Positions 6,857 to 13,565 of a stretch of DNA of 16,777 bases are shown here, piece by piece. Numbering within the stretch: position 1 is the first letter of the stretch; each line of letters begins with the position of its first letter. This stretch comes from Bacillota bacterium (lineage in GTDB: Bacteria > Bacillota > Clostridia > Christensenellales > SZUA-584): the NCBI GenBank assembly GCA_023390815.1, contig JAEWCC010000043.1, forward strand, positions 1-16,777, read 5' to 3'. The notes under the pieces were generated by a model. The model worked only from the letters and a program-made list of their open reading frames with translations. It did no database searches and had not been told where the DNA came from. The position numbers and the translations under genes are program-made.

Positions 6857-7756
6857 ATGCCATATATGCAGGACTCAATGGAACTGAACTTGTTCTTTTT
6901 GCGCATACTGAAAGAACACGCGCTGTTTATGCAGCTGGGGTTTACGCCCAAGGATAAAGCGCTGGCCGATAGAGCGGCGGCCATGGGCGCCCAAGTCGCC
7001 GAGCTGTTAAAGCAGGCGATCGTGCTTTCCAAAGGATACATACCGGAAGAGATTATGACGTCGGGAGAATTGTTTACCCGGTTCACTGAGGAGGCGGAAC
7101 GCCAGACGGAATACTTTACGGGCGTGCCGATCGATACGCAGATCACACGGAGCGAATACGATTTGGGCGGCAATATCACGCCTCCGCCTTCCATGAAACC
7201 GCAGGTTGATGCGCTGAACCAGAACGCGCTGGCGCTAGCCCGGCAAATTCTGCAATTTAATCAGAATGTTGTGGACGACGTTGCCGCTTGCCGGATATTT
7301 ACAACCAATTACCTGACCATGCTCGATCATACTGCGCGGGAAGCCCAGCATTATGTATTTATGCTGACTACGCTGATGTCGGGCGACACCGAACTGACCG
7401 CGCGGGAATTCGCGCAGGAGCAGGCTTTCTGGAATGATATCATGGGCCAACACGCTGAGTTCATCGAAGGGCTGCTCGATCCATCCGAGGATGCGCTGAA
7501 AGCTCAGGCGACCGCATTCGCGGACGAGTTTGCAAGGCTGGTGCAGCAGGCCGATGCGGCAGAGGAGCGGCTGCAGATGCTGCCGCAGGTTACGATGCGC
7601 AGCGAAGCCGCCACGCGTAACATCCGCAATTTTAAAACCCAGGGCGCGAAAGGTATCCTTTCATGCTCCATTCATTCCATCATTATCCCGTTGCTTGCCG
7701 ACCATGTGCTGCGTGAGGCGGGTCATTACCTTCGTGTGCTGAAGGAGAACATGTAA
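6857..7756 (+). CDS. DUF2935 ferritin-like tandem helical-bundle protein
   Basis: The 299-residue, almost entirely helical protein consists of two related halves. Metal-ligand-like E-x-x-H or E-H pairs are visible at residues 20-21 (LKEHALF), 162-165 (REAQHYV), in EQAFWNDIMGQHAEF (near 190-205), and at 287-290 (REAGHYL). The halves match each other in the pattern helix start F-W/L...H-A-x-F and helix end R-E-A-x-H-Y. This is the DUF2935 arrangement, known structurally as ferritin-like bundles, whose biological role is undefined. AGGAGG at 6842-6847 sits 9 nt before the ATG. TATAAT at 6828-6833 is the only promoter-like element nearby. A role in iron handling or oxygen stress beside fprA is a guess from fold and neighbour. 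Confidence 0.85.
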   Translation: MPYMQDSMELNLFFLRILKEHALFMQLGFTPKDKALADRAAAMGAQVAELLKQAIVLSKGYIPEEIMTSGELFTRFTEEAERQTEYFTGVPIDTQITRSEYDLGGNITPPPSMKPQVDALNQNALALARQILQFNQNVVDDVAACRIFTTNYLTMLDHTAREAQHYVFMLTTLMSGDTELTAREFAQEQAFWNDIMGQHAEFIEGLLDPSEDALKAQATAFADEFARLVQQADAAEERLQMLPQVTMRSEAATRNIRNFKTQGAKGILSCSIHSIIIPLLADHVLREAGHYLRVLKENM

Positions 7757-7793
7757 AGCATTATTTGACAAAAAAACATTTATAGCAGCCTGC

Positions 7794-7821
7794 GCCCGCT
7801 TCCATATGGAGCGGGCTTTTT
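7794..7821 (+). terminator. Terminator after the DUF2935 gene
   Basis: GCCCGC (7794-7799) pairs with GCGGGC (7811-7816). After a bulged T, TCC pairs with GGA around an ATAT loop. A run of five T (7817-7821) follows. Confidence 0.85.
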
Positions 7822-7963
7822 GATTCAACACAGTCAGCTATGATTGAAATTAAACAGTTACGGCGGTAGCATTGAGATTATGCTTTTAACAAGCAAAGAA
7901 AGAAGTTGCATTTTCCTTGTAAATCCCGCAAGATAATTCTATCAACTTTTTATTGGAGACGGA

Positions 7964-8857
7964 ATGTTATCTGCGAACCCCTGCAACCTGTGCCCGCGTC
8001 AGTGCGGCGCGAACCGGAATATTGAAAAGGGCCGCTGCGGATGCGGCGGGCAGATTAAAGCCGCGCGCGCGGCACTGCACCGCTGGGAAGAGCCCTGCAT
8101 CAGCGGCAGCCGGGGCAGCGGCACGGTTTTTTTCAGCGGATGTACGCTTCGGTGCTGCTACTGCCAGAATTACGCGATCAGCCACGACGGTTTCGGCAGG
8201 GAGATATCCGAGGAAAGACTTGCGGAAATCTTTCTTGAGCTGCAGGCGCAGGGTGCGCACAATATCAACCTCGTCTCCGCTACGCCCTATGTTCCGTGGG
8301 TCTGCCGGGCGCTCGATATCGTGCGCCCGGTGCTGCATATCCCTATAGTCTACAATTGCGGAGGCTACGAGCGTGCAGAGACAATCCGGGCACTCTCCGG
8401 CTATGTGGACGTATACCTTCCTGACATGAAATATTTCAGCAGCGAACTGTCACAGCGCTATTCGGCCGCGGCGGACTATTTTACGGCCGCGGCGGCAGCA
8501 ATACGTGAAATGATCGATCAGACGAACGGATTGATATTCGACGACGAGGGTATGCTGCAAAAGGGAGTGATCATTCGCCATCTCGTGCTGCCCGGCGCAA
8601 GAAAGGACTCTATGGCAGTGCTGCAATGGCTGGCCGGGAATCTGCCGAAAGACCAGTATCTGCTGAGCCTGATGAGCCAGTATACACCCACGGAGCATAC
8701 AAAGAACTTTCCGGAAATTAACCGGCGGATTGCGTCGATGGAATACGACTCGGTCGTCGCCGAAGCGGTGCGCCTGGGGCTGACGGACGGCTTTATGCAG
8801 CAGCGCAGCAGCGCAAGCGAGGCGTTCATTCCGCCATTTGATTTGGAAGGGATATGA
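7964..8857 (+). CDS. PflX-like radical SAM protein (COG1313 type)
   Basis: The 297-residue protein begins with a Cys-rich segment (C7, C10, C14, C25, C27: CNLCPRQC and RCGCGG). The GSGTVFFSGC block follows, with the radical SAM cluster motif C60-x3-C64-x2-C67 (CTLRCCYC) and then QNYAIS. This matches the PflX group, related to pyruvate formate-lyase activating enzyme but without an assigned substrate. The N-terminal Cys could bind a second cluster. LVSATPYVPWV and YNCGGYE fit the inner strands of the partial TIM barrel. No pfl-type glycyl-radical enzyme gene is adjacent, so activation of such an enzyme is not supported by context. GGAG at 7955-7958 precedes the ATG by 5 nt. It is transcribed alone; the next gene is convergent. 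Confidence 0.88.
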   Translation: MLSANPCNLCPRQCGANRNIEKGRCGCGGQIKAARAALHRWEEPCISGSRGSGTVFFSGCTLRCCYCQNYAISHDGFGREISEERLAEIFLELQAQGAHNINLVSATPYVPWVCRALDIVRPVLHIPIVYNCGGYERAETIRALSGYVDVYLPDMKYFSSELSQRYSAAADYFTAAAAAIREMIDQTNGLIFDDEGMLQKGVIIRHLVLPGARKDSMAVLQWLAGNLPKDQYLLSLMSQYTPTEHTKNFPEINRRIASMEYDSVVAEAVRLGLTDGFMQQRSSASEAFIPPFDLEGI

Positions 8858-8905
8858 ACTGCCGAATTTTTTCGATCGTGACAGCTATTTTTTTATCCTC
8901 GGTTT

Positions 8906-8939
8906 CGTATATACTTCTTTATCTTGCCCTGTATATACG
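8906..8939. repeat. Inverted repeat CGTATATAC / GTATATACG between convergent genes
   Basis: CGTATATAC (8906-8914) and GTATATACG (8931-8939) form a 9-bp inverted repeat separated by 16 nt. Each arm holds the 8-bp palindrome GTATATAC. It lies between the stop codons of the PflX-like gene (8857) and the membrane protein gene (8943). There is no T run on either side, so it is not a typical terminator. Confidence 0.6.
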
Positions 8940-8942
8940 CTG

Positions 8943-9569
8943 CTATGGTTTTATTGTTTCGGCAGAATCGCGCAGCTTCTCAACCCGACGGAAAATCATG
9001 TGCGATATTCCATACTGGAATGCGAGTAAAGCCACACCACCTGCGAGAATCAGCGCCCAGATCATACCGGGTGTGACCTCAAATGGCAGGCCCAGCATTT
9101 GCTTGATCTGAGAGCCGATCGTCGCTTCCCTAAGCGCAAGCATCGCGGTGCAGATACAGAAGAAAAGCAGCAGCGCGAACGAAAACCATTGCACAGTACG
9201 CGCCTTCTTCCTTCTGTCTTGCGCGTCCGTGCTGCGCAGCATGCCGCCTTTAGCAGCGGCATAAGCGCATGCGATGCCGACCAGGCTGTTGAATACCGGG
9301 AAGCCCATGAAAAAACCATATATCATGATTGAGTAAAACAACGCTACGGCAAACAACGCGGGCAGTGGCAGATAAAACAGCCGGAACACGAATTTGCGCA
9401 GCACGGTAAAGTCCAGCACGAGGCCAATGATAAAACCAGCCCCGGCAATATATGCGACGCTGCTTTCCGCGATAAAAGGCAAGCTTCCCCACCAGCCTGC
9501 CAGCATGAGCGCCACAGGGGCAATCAGCCCCAGCACAACGGTGGAAAAGAACCTTCCGAATCTACCCAT
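8943..9569 (-). CDS. Multi-pass membrane protein, unknown function
   Basis: This 208-residue hydrophobic protein has about six predicted membrane segments, at roughly residues 9-27, 37-55, 63-88, 91-106, 126-146 and 167-187. A basic loop (RSTDAQDRRKKAR, 112-124) and a charged C-terminal tail (RRVEKLRDSAETIKP) follow the positive-inside rule for cytoplasmic loops. There are no motifs of known transporters or enzymes, and I do not recognise the family. AGGTGG 8 nt upstream supports the ATG at 9569. A good minus-strand promoter lies about 35 nt upstream of it. The gene is a single unit, convergent with the PflX-like gene and divergent from the CBS gene. Confidence 0.75.
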   Translation of the reverse strand: MGRFGRFFSTVVLGLIAPVALMLAGWWGSLPFIAESSVAYIAGAGFIIGLVLDFTVLRKFVFRLFYLPLPALFAVALFYSIMIYGFFMGFPVFNSLVGIACAYAAAKGGMLRSTDAQDRRKKARTVQWFSFALLLFFCICTAMLALREATIGSQIKQMLGLPFEVTPGMIWALILAGGVALLAFQYGISHMIFRRVEKLRDSAETIKP

Positions 9570-9602
9570 GAAAAACCACCTGTAATCCTGTAATATAAAA
9601 CC

Positions 9603-9631
9603 ATTTTAAACGATCTCATGCGTTTTGTCGA
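9603..9631 (-). promoter_or_regulatory. Promoter of the membrane protein gene
   Basis: On the minus strand, TCGACA (9631-9626) and TAAAAT (9608-9603) are spaced by 17 nt. Each box matches the sigma-A consensus at five of six positions. It lies about 35 nt upstream of the start at 9569. Confidence 0.6.
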
Positions 9632-9703
9632 TTTTTAAATCTGGGCATCAGCCTTTTCATAAAGGACATACTTACGGGCATTCTAATCGTGGAGGTGATT
9701 TTA

Positions 9704-10129
9704 ATGCAGGTAAAGGATATTATGTCAACCGATGTGGCCACCGTGCAGGCAAACGATACGATCGAACAGGCGGCAAAACTGATGGAGATGCACAATGTAG
9801 GCTCCATACCCGTGACCGACCGCGACCATGTAGTCGGCATTATTACGGACCGCGACATTGCATTGCGCAGCGTAGCGCGGGGACAGGATGGGCGGCAGCA
9901 CGTCAGGGACGTCATGTCCGTCAATCCCGTGGTGGGGTCGCCCGATATGGATGTGCATGACGCGGCAGGGCTGATGAGCCGCCGCAAGATCCGCAGGCTT
10001 CCGATTGTACAGAACAACGCGCTGGTAGGTATTGTGGCGCTGGGTGACATCTCTGTGGAGCCTACGCTGCAGGACAACGCGGAGGAAGCGCTCAAGAACA
10101 TATCGCAGCCGGATGGCGGGATGACCTGA
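9704..10129 (+). CDS. Twin CBS-domain protein
   Basis: This 141-residue protein consists of a pair of CBS domains and little else. The first repeat is MQVKDIMSTDVATV...IPVTDRDHVVGIITDRDIALR. The second is VRDVMSVNPVVGSPD...LPIVQNNALVGIVALGDIS. Such stand-alone Bateman modules bind adenine nucleotides (AMP, ATP, SAM) and act as energy or redox sensors; the partner is not shown here. The frame can be read from GTG at 9689, but that codon falls just before the ribosome binding site GGAGGTG (9691-9697). ATG at 9704, 6 nt after that site, is clearly the start. It is a single-gene unit ending in a strong terminator that overlaps the opposite gene. Confidence 0.9.
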   Translation: MQVKDIMSTDVATVQANDTIEQAAKLMEMHNVGSIPVTDRDHVVGIITDRDIALRSVARGQDGRQHVRDVMSVNPVVGSPDMDVHDAAGLMSRRKIRRLPIVQNNALVGIVALGDISVEPTLQDNAEEALKNISQPDGGMT

Positions 10130-10143
10130 AGCGCGGAGTGCCG

Positions 10144-10662
10144 TTAGGACTGACCGGCTCCGGTCAGTCTTTTTTCCATGACGTAATCGTCCATCACATA
10201 GCCGTCGCCGATATCAGTGACGATGTCGCGGATGCGGATAAAGCCAAGACGTTCGTATGCCGTAAGCGAAGCGGTATTGTACTTGTTGCAGGTCAGCCAG
10301 ATGCGCGCCATGCCCGCTTCCCGTGCGGCGGTTACGGCAGCATGCAGCATTGCCCGGGCAATGCCGAGGCTGCGGGCAGCCTCACGCACATACAGCTTGC
10401 TTAAGAACAGTCCATCCTGATCCAGCCGTACCGCGCTGTAGCCGCACGGCTCACCATCCAACGCCGCGATGGAATAGACATAGCCGTTCGCGATGTCGAC
10501 CTCGATTGCACTGCGGGACTGGAAGTGCTCCAGCATATACGCAACCTGTGCCGCGCCTATGATGGGCGTATAGTGCTGCGTCCATATTTCCCGGGCAAGT
10601 GTCTCGATGGTGGCAGCATCCACCGGGCCGGAGGCAGTCCTGATGGCGATGTCTTCGGGCAT
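10144..10662 (-). CDS. GNAT-family N-acetyltransferase
   Basis: The 172-residue protein has the GNAT fold signature: strand GEPCGYSAVRLD, then LFLSKLYVREAARSLGIARAML (residues about 84-105) with the acetyl-CoA pyrophosphate loop R-S-L-G-I-A, and the C-terminal block NTASLTAYERLGFIRI. The substrate cannot be told from sequence. The start at 10662 has GAGGAG 5 nt upstream. An extended -10 element (TGATATAAT, minus strand 10696-10688) would give a short leader. The final residues (KRLTGAGQS) are encoded by the terminator hairpin of the convergent CBS gene. Confidence 0.88.
   Translation of the reverse strand: MPEDIAIRTASGPVDAATIETLAREIWTQHYTPIIGAAQVAYMLEHFQSRSAIEVDIANGYVYSIAALDGEPCGYSAVRLDQDGLFLSKLYVREAARSLGIARAMLHAAVTAAREAGMARIWLTCNKYNTASLTAYERLGFIRIRDIVTDIGDGYVMDDYVMEKRLTGAGQS
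10148..10175 (+). terminator. Terminator of the CBS gene, embedded in the end of the opposing coding region
   Basis: GACTGACCGG (10148-10157) and CCGGTCAGTC (10160-10169) form a perfect 10-bp stem, with CT between the arms, followed by six T (10170-10175). The hairpin lies inside the last codons of the minus-strand acetyltransferase gene (ending at 10144), so the same bases serve both genes. Confidence 0.9.
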
Positions 10663-10687
10663 AACGGCTCCTCAATGATTTTTGTGT

Positions 10688-10696
10688 ATTATATCA
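10688..10696 (-). promoter_or_regulatory. Extended -10 promoter of the GNAT gene
   Basis: TGATATAAT is read on the minus strand, with TATAAT at 10693-10688 and the TG at 10696-10695. There is no -35 match, as expected for an extended -10 promoter. It lies 26 nt from the start codon and just after the terminator of the carboxypeptidase gene. Confidence 0.5.
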
Positions 10697-10710
10697 TAAA
10701 TCCGCACATG

Positions 10711-10741
10711 AAAAAACGCGGGGGTAATACCCCCGCGTTTT
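10711..10741 (-). terminator. Terminator of the M32 carboxypeptidase gene
   Basis: AAAACGCGGGGG (10713-10724) and CCCCCGCGTTTT (10730-10741) form a 12-bp stem with a TAATA loop. Read on the minus strand it ends in a run of T, 20 nt past the carboxypeptidase stop. It is symmetric and could also work on the plus strand. Confidence 0.9.
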
Positions 10742-10760
10742 GCGTAACCGATTGATGTAA

Positions 10761-12266
10761 TTAAAGCTCGTAAAGCGCGCCATATTTCTGGTTCAGATAA
10801 TCGATAAAGTAGCGCGCGCTTAGCGGTTCGCCCGTGACGCGCTTGACGAGATCGCCCGGATCGTAGATCGAGCCGTGAACGTGGATGTTGTTTTTGAGCC
10901 ATTCGTGGATCGCCGCAAAATCGCCCGTCTCAATGCGCGTATCGAAATCCGGCAGATCCTTCTTCATGGCATTCAGGAACTGCGCGCTGTAGAGGTTGCC
11001 CAGCGCATAGCTCGGGAAGTAACCGAAGCTGCCGCCCGACCAGTGCATATCCTGCAGCACGCCTTCTGCGTCGTTTTTCGGTTCCACGCCTAAGTACTCC
11101 TTATACTTGCGGTTCCAAAGCGCGGGCAGCTCGTCTACGGCGATATCCCCGTTGAATATCTGCTGCTCGATCTCGTAGCGGATAATGACGTGCAGGCTGT
11201 AGGTCAGCTCGTCAGCTTCCACGCGAATCAGCGAGGGCGTTACCGTGTTGATGCCGCGGTAGAATGCGTCGAGCGAAACGCCGCCGAACTGCGGGAACCG
11301 CTTTTGGGCTTCGGGCAGGAAGTACGACCAAAACGCGCGGCTGCGGCCTACGATGTTCTCGTAGAAGCGCGACTGCGACTCGTGGACGCCCATCGATATG
11401 CCGCGGTCCAACATTGTGCCAAACAGCGAGCCGGGGATATCCTGCTCGTAGATCGCGTGGCCGCCCTCGTGGATGCAGCCAAACATCGCGCTGCGGAACT
11501 CGTTCTCGAGGTAGCGCGTGGTAATGCGCACGTCGTTGTTGTTAAAGTTGATCGTGAACGGGTGCGTGCTGACGTCCAGCCGGCCGGCCTCGAAATCGAA
11601 ACCCATTTTATCGAGGATATAGCGGCTGAAGCTTTCCTGCTCGGCGGCGGGGAAGTTCTTCTTGAAGAACGAATCGTCAGGCTTTACATGGCTTTTGCTT
11701 ATTTTGTCCAGTAGCGAAACGATCGCGTCGCGTAGTTGGCTGAAGGCCTGATTGACGCTTTGCACCGTCGCGCCTGGCTCGTAATAGCCCAGCAGTGTAT
11801 CGTACGGCGTGCCTTGATAGCCCCAGTATCCGATAAACCTGCGGTTAAAATCGATGAGCTTTTGAAGGTGCGGCTTGAACACCGAAAAGTCGGACTTGGC
11901 CCGCGCTTCCTCCCACGCACCTTCGGCGGCGGAGGTGGCGATGGTATATTCGCGGTATTCTGCTTCGGGTATTTTCATGGTGCGGTCATATTCGCGCTGA
12001 ATGATACGCACCATACCCGCTGTCACATCGTCCAACGCGGGCTGGGACGAGAAGTATTCAAGATATTCTTTGACGATCGGCGCGGTCTGCAGCTTATACT
12101 GCTCTGCGGCGAGGTATCCCAGCAGGTCGCCTCGCTGTGCCAAGCCCTTTTTGGGAATGTTCACGCGCGTATCCCAGTAGAGCGTTGCAGAAGCGCTGCC
12201 AAGATATTCGATGTTTTTGACGTACTCTTTAAATTCGTTCAGTTTGTTTTCGGTTGTTTCGTTCAT
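10761..12266 (-). CDS. M32 family metallocarboxypeptidase (carboxypeptidase Taq type)
   Basis: This cytoplasmic zinc exopeptidase releases C-terminal amino acids from peptides. The 501-residue length is standard. The H-E-x-x-H zinc motif is H266-E-G-G-H270 (IHEGGHAIYEQ). The downstream M32 signature GVHESQSRFYENIVGRS supplies the third ligand (Glu). Other family blocks are FTINFNNNDVRITTRY before the zinc site, IRVEADELTYSLHVIIRYE, and DMHWSGGSFGYFPSYALGNLYSAQ near the C-terminus. AGAGGGG precedes the ATG. A TTGAAA-17-TATAGT promoter lies 41 nt upstream of the start and a strong hairpin terminator lies downstream, so it is a monocistronic unit. Confidence 0.95.
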   Translation of the reverse strand: MNETTENKLNEFKEYVKNIEYLGSASATLYWDTRVNIPKKGLAQRGDLLGYLAAEQYKLQTAPIVKEYLEYFSSQPALDDVTAGMVRIIQREYDRTMKIPEAEYREYTIATSAAEGAWEEARAKSDFSVFKPHLQKLIDFNRRFIGYWGYQGTPYDTLLGYYEPGATVQSVNQAFSQLRDAIVSLLDKISKSHVKPDDSFFKKNFPAAEQESFSRYILDKMGFDFEAGRLDVSTHPFTINFNNNDVRITTRYLENEFRSAMFGCIHEGGHAIYEQDIPGSLFGTMLDRGISMGVHESQSRFYENIVGRSRAFWSYFLPEAQKRFPQFGGVSLDAFYRGINTVTPSLIRVEADELTYSLHVIIRYEIEQQIFNGDIAVDELPALWNRKYKEYLGVEPKNDAEGVLQDMHWSGGSFGYFPSYALGNLYSAQFLNAMKKDLPDFDTRIETGDFAAIHEWLKNNIHVHGSIYDPGDLVKRVTGEPLSARYFIDYLNQKYGALYEL

Positions 12267-12306
12267 AGCCCCTCTTTCCGGACTTTGCCTTGGATATTTT
12301 GGTTAT

Positions 12307-12335
12307 ACTATACCACGTTCTGCGGCTCGTTTCAA
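12307..12335 (-). promoter_or_regulatory. Promoter of the M32 carboxypeptidase gene
   Basis: On the minus strand, TTGAAA (12335-12330) and TATAGT (12312-12307) are separated by exactly 17 nt, close to the sigma-A consensus. They lie 41 nt upstream of the start codon at 12266. Confidence 0.75.
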
Positions 12336-12431
12336 ATACGGGCTGTCGCGTCCGTCTCGGTTCCGCCCAATAGGAAGAACCGGTATATACTTTGTAGCAT
12401 GGTGCAACGGACGAACAATTATTCGAGCATG

Positions 12432-12459
12432 AAAAAGGGCTTCTGCGCTGTAAAAGCCC
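12432..12459 (-). terminator. Terminator of the GNAT-PPC operon
   Basis: On the minus strand, GGGCTT and AAGCCC form a 6-bp stem (12459-12454 with 12442-12437) around a loop of about 11 nt. Five T follow (12436-12432). It lies 13 nt past the PPC gene stop. Confidence 0.75.
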
Positions 12460-12472
12460 GTAAGTGGTAATA

Positions 12473-12898
12473 TTAATCCTGAAACGTGATCAGGTTGAGC
12501 CCGGTTTCCGAGGAGAAAGCTCGGCCTGCCGTGCCATCCAGCACCCTGACCGCAATCTCACATGTGGCACTGACCACCGCATAGCTCAAATGCCCGCCGA
12601 TTGCCGAGCCTTCCATCTCGCCCAGCACCGCATGGACGTGCAGGTACGGTTTTGCGTTCTGTACGCTGACGGTGCCCGAAAGGCTTGCAATCTCGTAGAT
12701 GCCGGTATACTTCTTCGCGTAGTACTTCTTTTCACCGGTGTCGAAGCACCCGACCTCCGCCTCGTTCACTGCGCCGATGGCGCTGATCCAGCCGAGCGTT
12801 ATATTCTCCTTTTCGAAGAGCGCCGTGAGCGAAGCGATGACTTCTTCGCCAACGTCCAGACGCGCAATAATGGTGTCCGAAAACCGCCTGTATTCCAT
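12473..12898 (-). CDS. PPC/DUF296-domain protein, possible DNA-binding
   Basis: The 141-residue protein is a single PPC (DUF296) domain. It has the characteristic LHVHAVLGE block (H87, H89) and GGHL (101-104), which together form the metal-binding site of bacterial members. In plants the domain accompanies AT-hooks; bacterial stand-alone versions have no settled role. The reading frame is open far upstream, but the start is ATG at 12898 (MEYRRFSDTI), with GGAGG 6 nt before it. It follows the GNAT gene by 16 nt, so the two are one operon. The order GNAT-PPC has no obvious shared pathway. Confidence 0.88.
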   Translation of the reverse strand: MEYRRFSDTIIARLDVGEEVIASLTALFEKENITLGWISAIGAVNEAEVGCFDTGEKKYYAKKYTGIYEIASLSGTVSVQNAKPYLHVHAVLGEMEGSAIGGHLSYAVVSATCEIAVRVLDGTAGRAFSSETGLNLITFQD

Positions 12899-12914
12899 GT
12901 GGTACCTCCGATGC

Positions 12915-13367
12915 TTAAAGTAATTTTTCCATGCAGACGCAGATCGGGTCGTCCTTGTGAGGCCCGTAGCTCTCCATGCGCGTATAGCTCGATCGTCCGT
13001 AAAGCGACAGTGAATCCGGCATATCGTCGCCTGTGACCAGCACCATGCGTGAAAACCCTTGACGCTTGGCCTCGGCTTCCAAGGCGCGTACGATTTGCGC
13101 GCCCATTCCCTGCCGCCGGTACTCCGGCACCACATAGATGCGCATGAGCTCGGCTGAGGTTTCGTCGTATCGGCGGAACGCGCCGCTGGCTGCCGGGCTG
13201 CCGCCGCAGCGCGAGACGACCGCGCATAGTACGTCGCTGACCGCTTCCACGGGGCAAAATTCCAGCGCCTCCTCGCCATAGAGCGAGACATATTCGTTCA
13301 TTAACTGATCGGTAAGCTTCAGAAAATCCGCGTCGTCTTTACTTGTTAAAGTCAGTACCGCTTCCAT
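12915..13367 (-). CDS. GNAT-family N-acetyltransferase
   Basis: The 150-residue protein shows the GNAT core: SAELMRIYVVPEYRRQGMGAQIVRALEAEA (residues about 90-119) with the acetyl-CoA loop R-R-Q-G-M-G-A, then FSRMVLVTG and the C-terminal SLSLYGRSSYTRMESYG, equivalent to the usual A-x-x-x-Y-x-x-x-G-F helix-strand. The end (PICVCMEKL) is the usual final strand. The acceptor substrate is unknown. AGGAG 6 nt before ATG 13367 supports the start. It is the first gene of a two-gene operon with the PPC protein and is driven by the minus-strand promoter at 13390-13419. Confidence 0.88.
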   Translation of the reverse strand: MEAVLTLTSKDDADFLKLTDQLMNEYVSLYGEEALEFCPVEAVSDVLCAVVSRCGGSPAASGAFRRYDETSAELMRIYVVPEYRRQGMGAQIVRALEAEAKRQGFSRMVLVTGDDMPDSLSLYGRSSYTRMESYGPHKDDPICVCMEKLL

Positions 13368-13389
13368 ACACGCTCCTGTTACCGCCTGT

Positions 13390-13419
13390 ACTATACCGCC
13401 CCGGGGAGGCGGGTGTCAA
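13390..13419 (-). promoter_or_regulatory. Promoter of the GNAT-PPC operon, with inverted repeat in the spacer
   Basis: On the minus strand, a perfect TTGACA (13419-13414) and TATAGT (13395-13390) are 18 nt apart. The spacer holds CCGCC-7 nt-GGCGG (13396-13412) with CCCCGGGG at its core, a candidate operator. Its -35 box abuts that of the divergent promoter. Confidence 0.7.
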
Positions 13420-13450
13420 GCTTGACGAAAAAGGGGAACTATGGTTTAAT
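13415..13450 (+). promoter_or_regulatory. Promoter of the ECF transporter-kinase operon
   Basis: TTGACG (13422-13427) and TTTAAT (13445-13450) are spaced by 17 nt, predicting a transcript start near 13457. The two divergent -35 boxes form the 12-bp palindrome GTCAAGCTTGAC (13415-13426). Confidence 0.75.
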
Positions 13451-13456
13451 AGGAAA

Positions 13457-13550
13457 CGATCCGGCATGAAGCCGGGGGCTCCATGTGAAAGGATACCATG
13501 AAGGTATATGCCCTCCCGAAGGATGGCTTTTCTCATGGTACTTTTTATTT
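13457..13550 (+). promoter_or_regulatory. Structured leader RNA with alternative terminator (candidate riboswitch)
   Basis: Three hairpins follow the predicted transcript start. They are CCGGC-ATGAA-GCCGG (13461-13475), TCC-ATGTGAAA-GGA (13480-13493) and ATACC-ATGAA-GGTAT (13493-13507). GGGC (13476-13479) can pair with GCCC (13510-13513) to enclose the last two as a three-way junction. Alternatively, TACCATGA (13494-13501) pairs perfectly with TCATGGTA (13533-13540), with an inner TCC-CGAA-GGA helix, followed by CTTTTTATTTT (13541-13551). That is an intrinsic terminator incompatible with the third hairpin and the junction. The leader precedes a small-molecule transporter gene. It does not match the riboswitch classes I know by consensus, so the class and ligand are unassigned. 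Confidence 0.65.
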
Positions 13551-13565
13551 TGGAGACATAATGAT

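Noticed and set aside
7964..8857. QueL or another dedicated partner of the kinase operon
   Set aside because: The Cys-rich N-terminus and GSGTVFFSGC block are those of PflX-like proteins, and the gene is over 5 kb from the kinase with many unrelated genes between.
9616..10101. 161-codon open frame opposite the CBS gene
   Set aside because: It is Ser/Thr/Cys-rich shadow translation of a clear CBS-domain gene and has no ribosome binding site.
11190..12470. Long plus-strand frames opposite the carboxypeptidase (11190-11714, 11736-12470)
   Set aside because: Their composition is that of antisense shadow of the GC-rich coding strand. The M32 gene on the minus strand has all family motifs.
12899..13291. 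Upstream extension of the PPC protein
   Set aside because: It is Arg/Ala-rich shadow translation of the GNAT gene. GGAGG before ATG 12898 and the domain boundary set the real start.
13457..13550. THF, TPP or preQ1 riboswitch upstream of the S component
   Set aside because: These are common upstream of ECF genes, but none of their conserved sequence blocks (for example CTGAGA for TPP) is present.
13485..13565. Upstream extension of the ECF S component
   Set aside because: It would translate through the leader hairpins and the terminator, and it has no ribosome binding site. ATG 13566 with GGAG is better.
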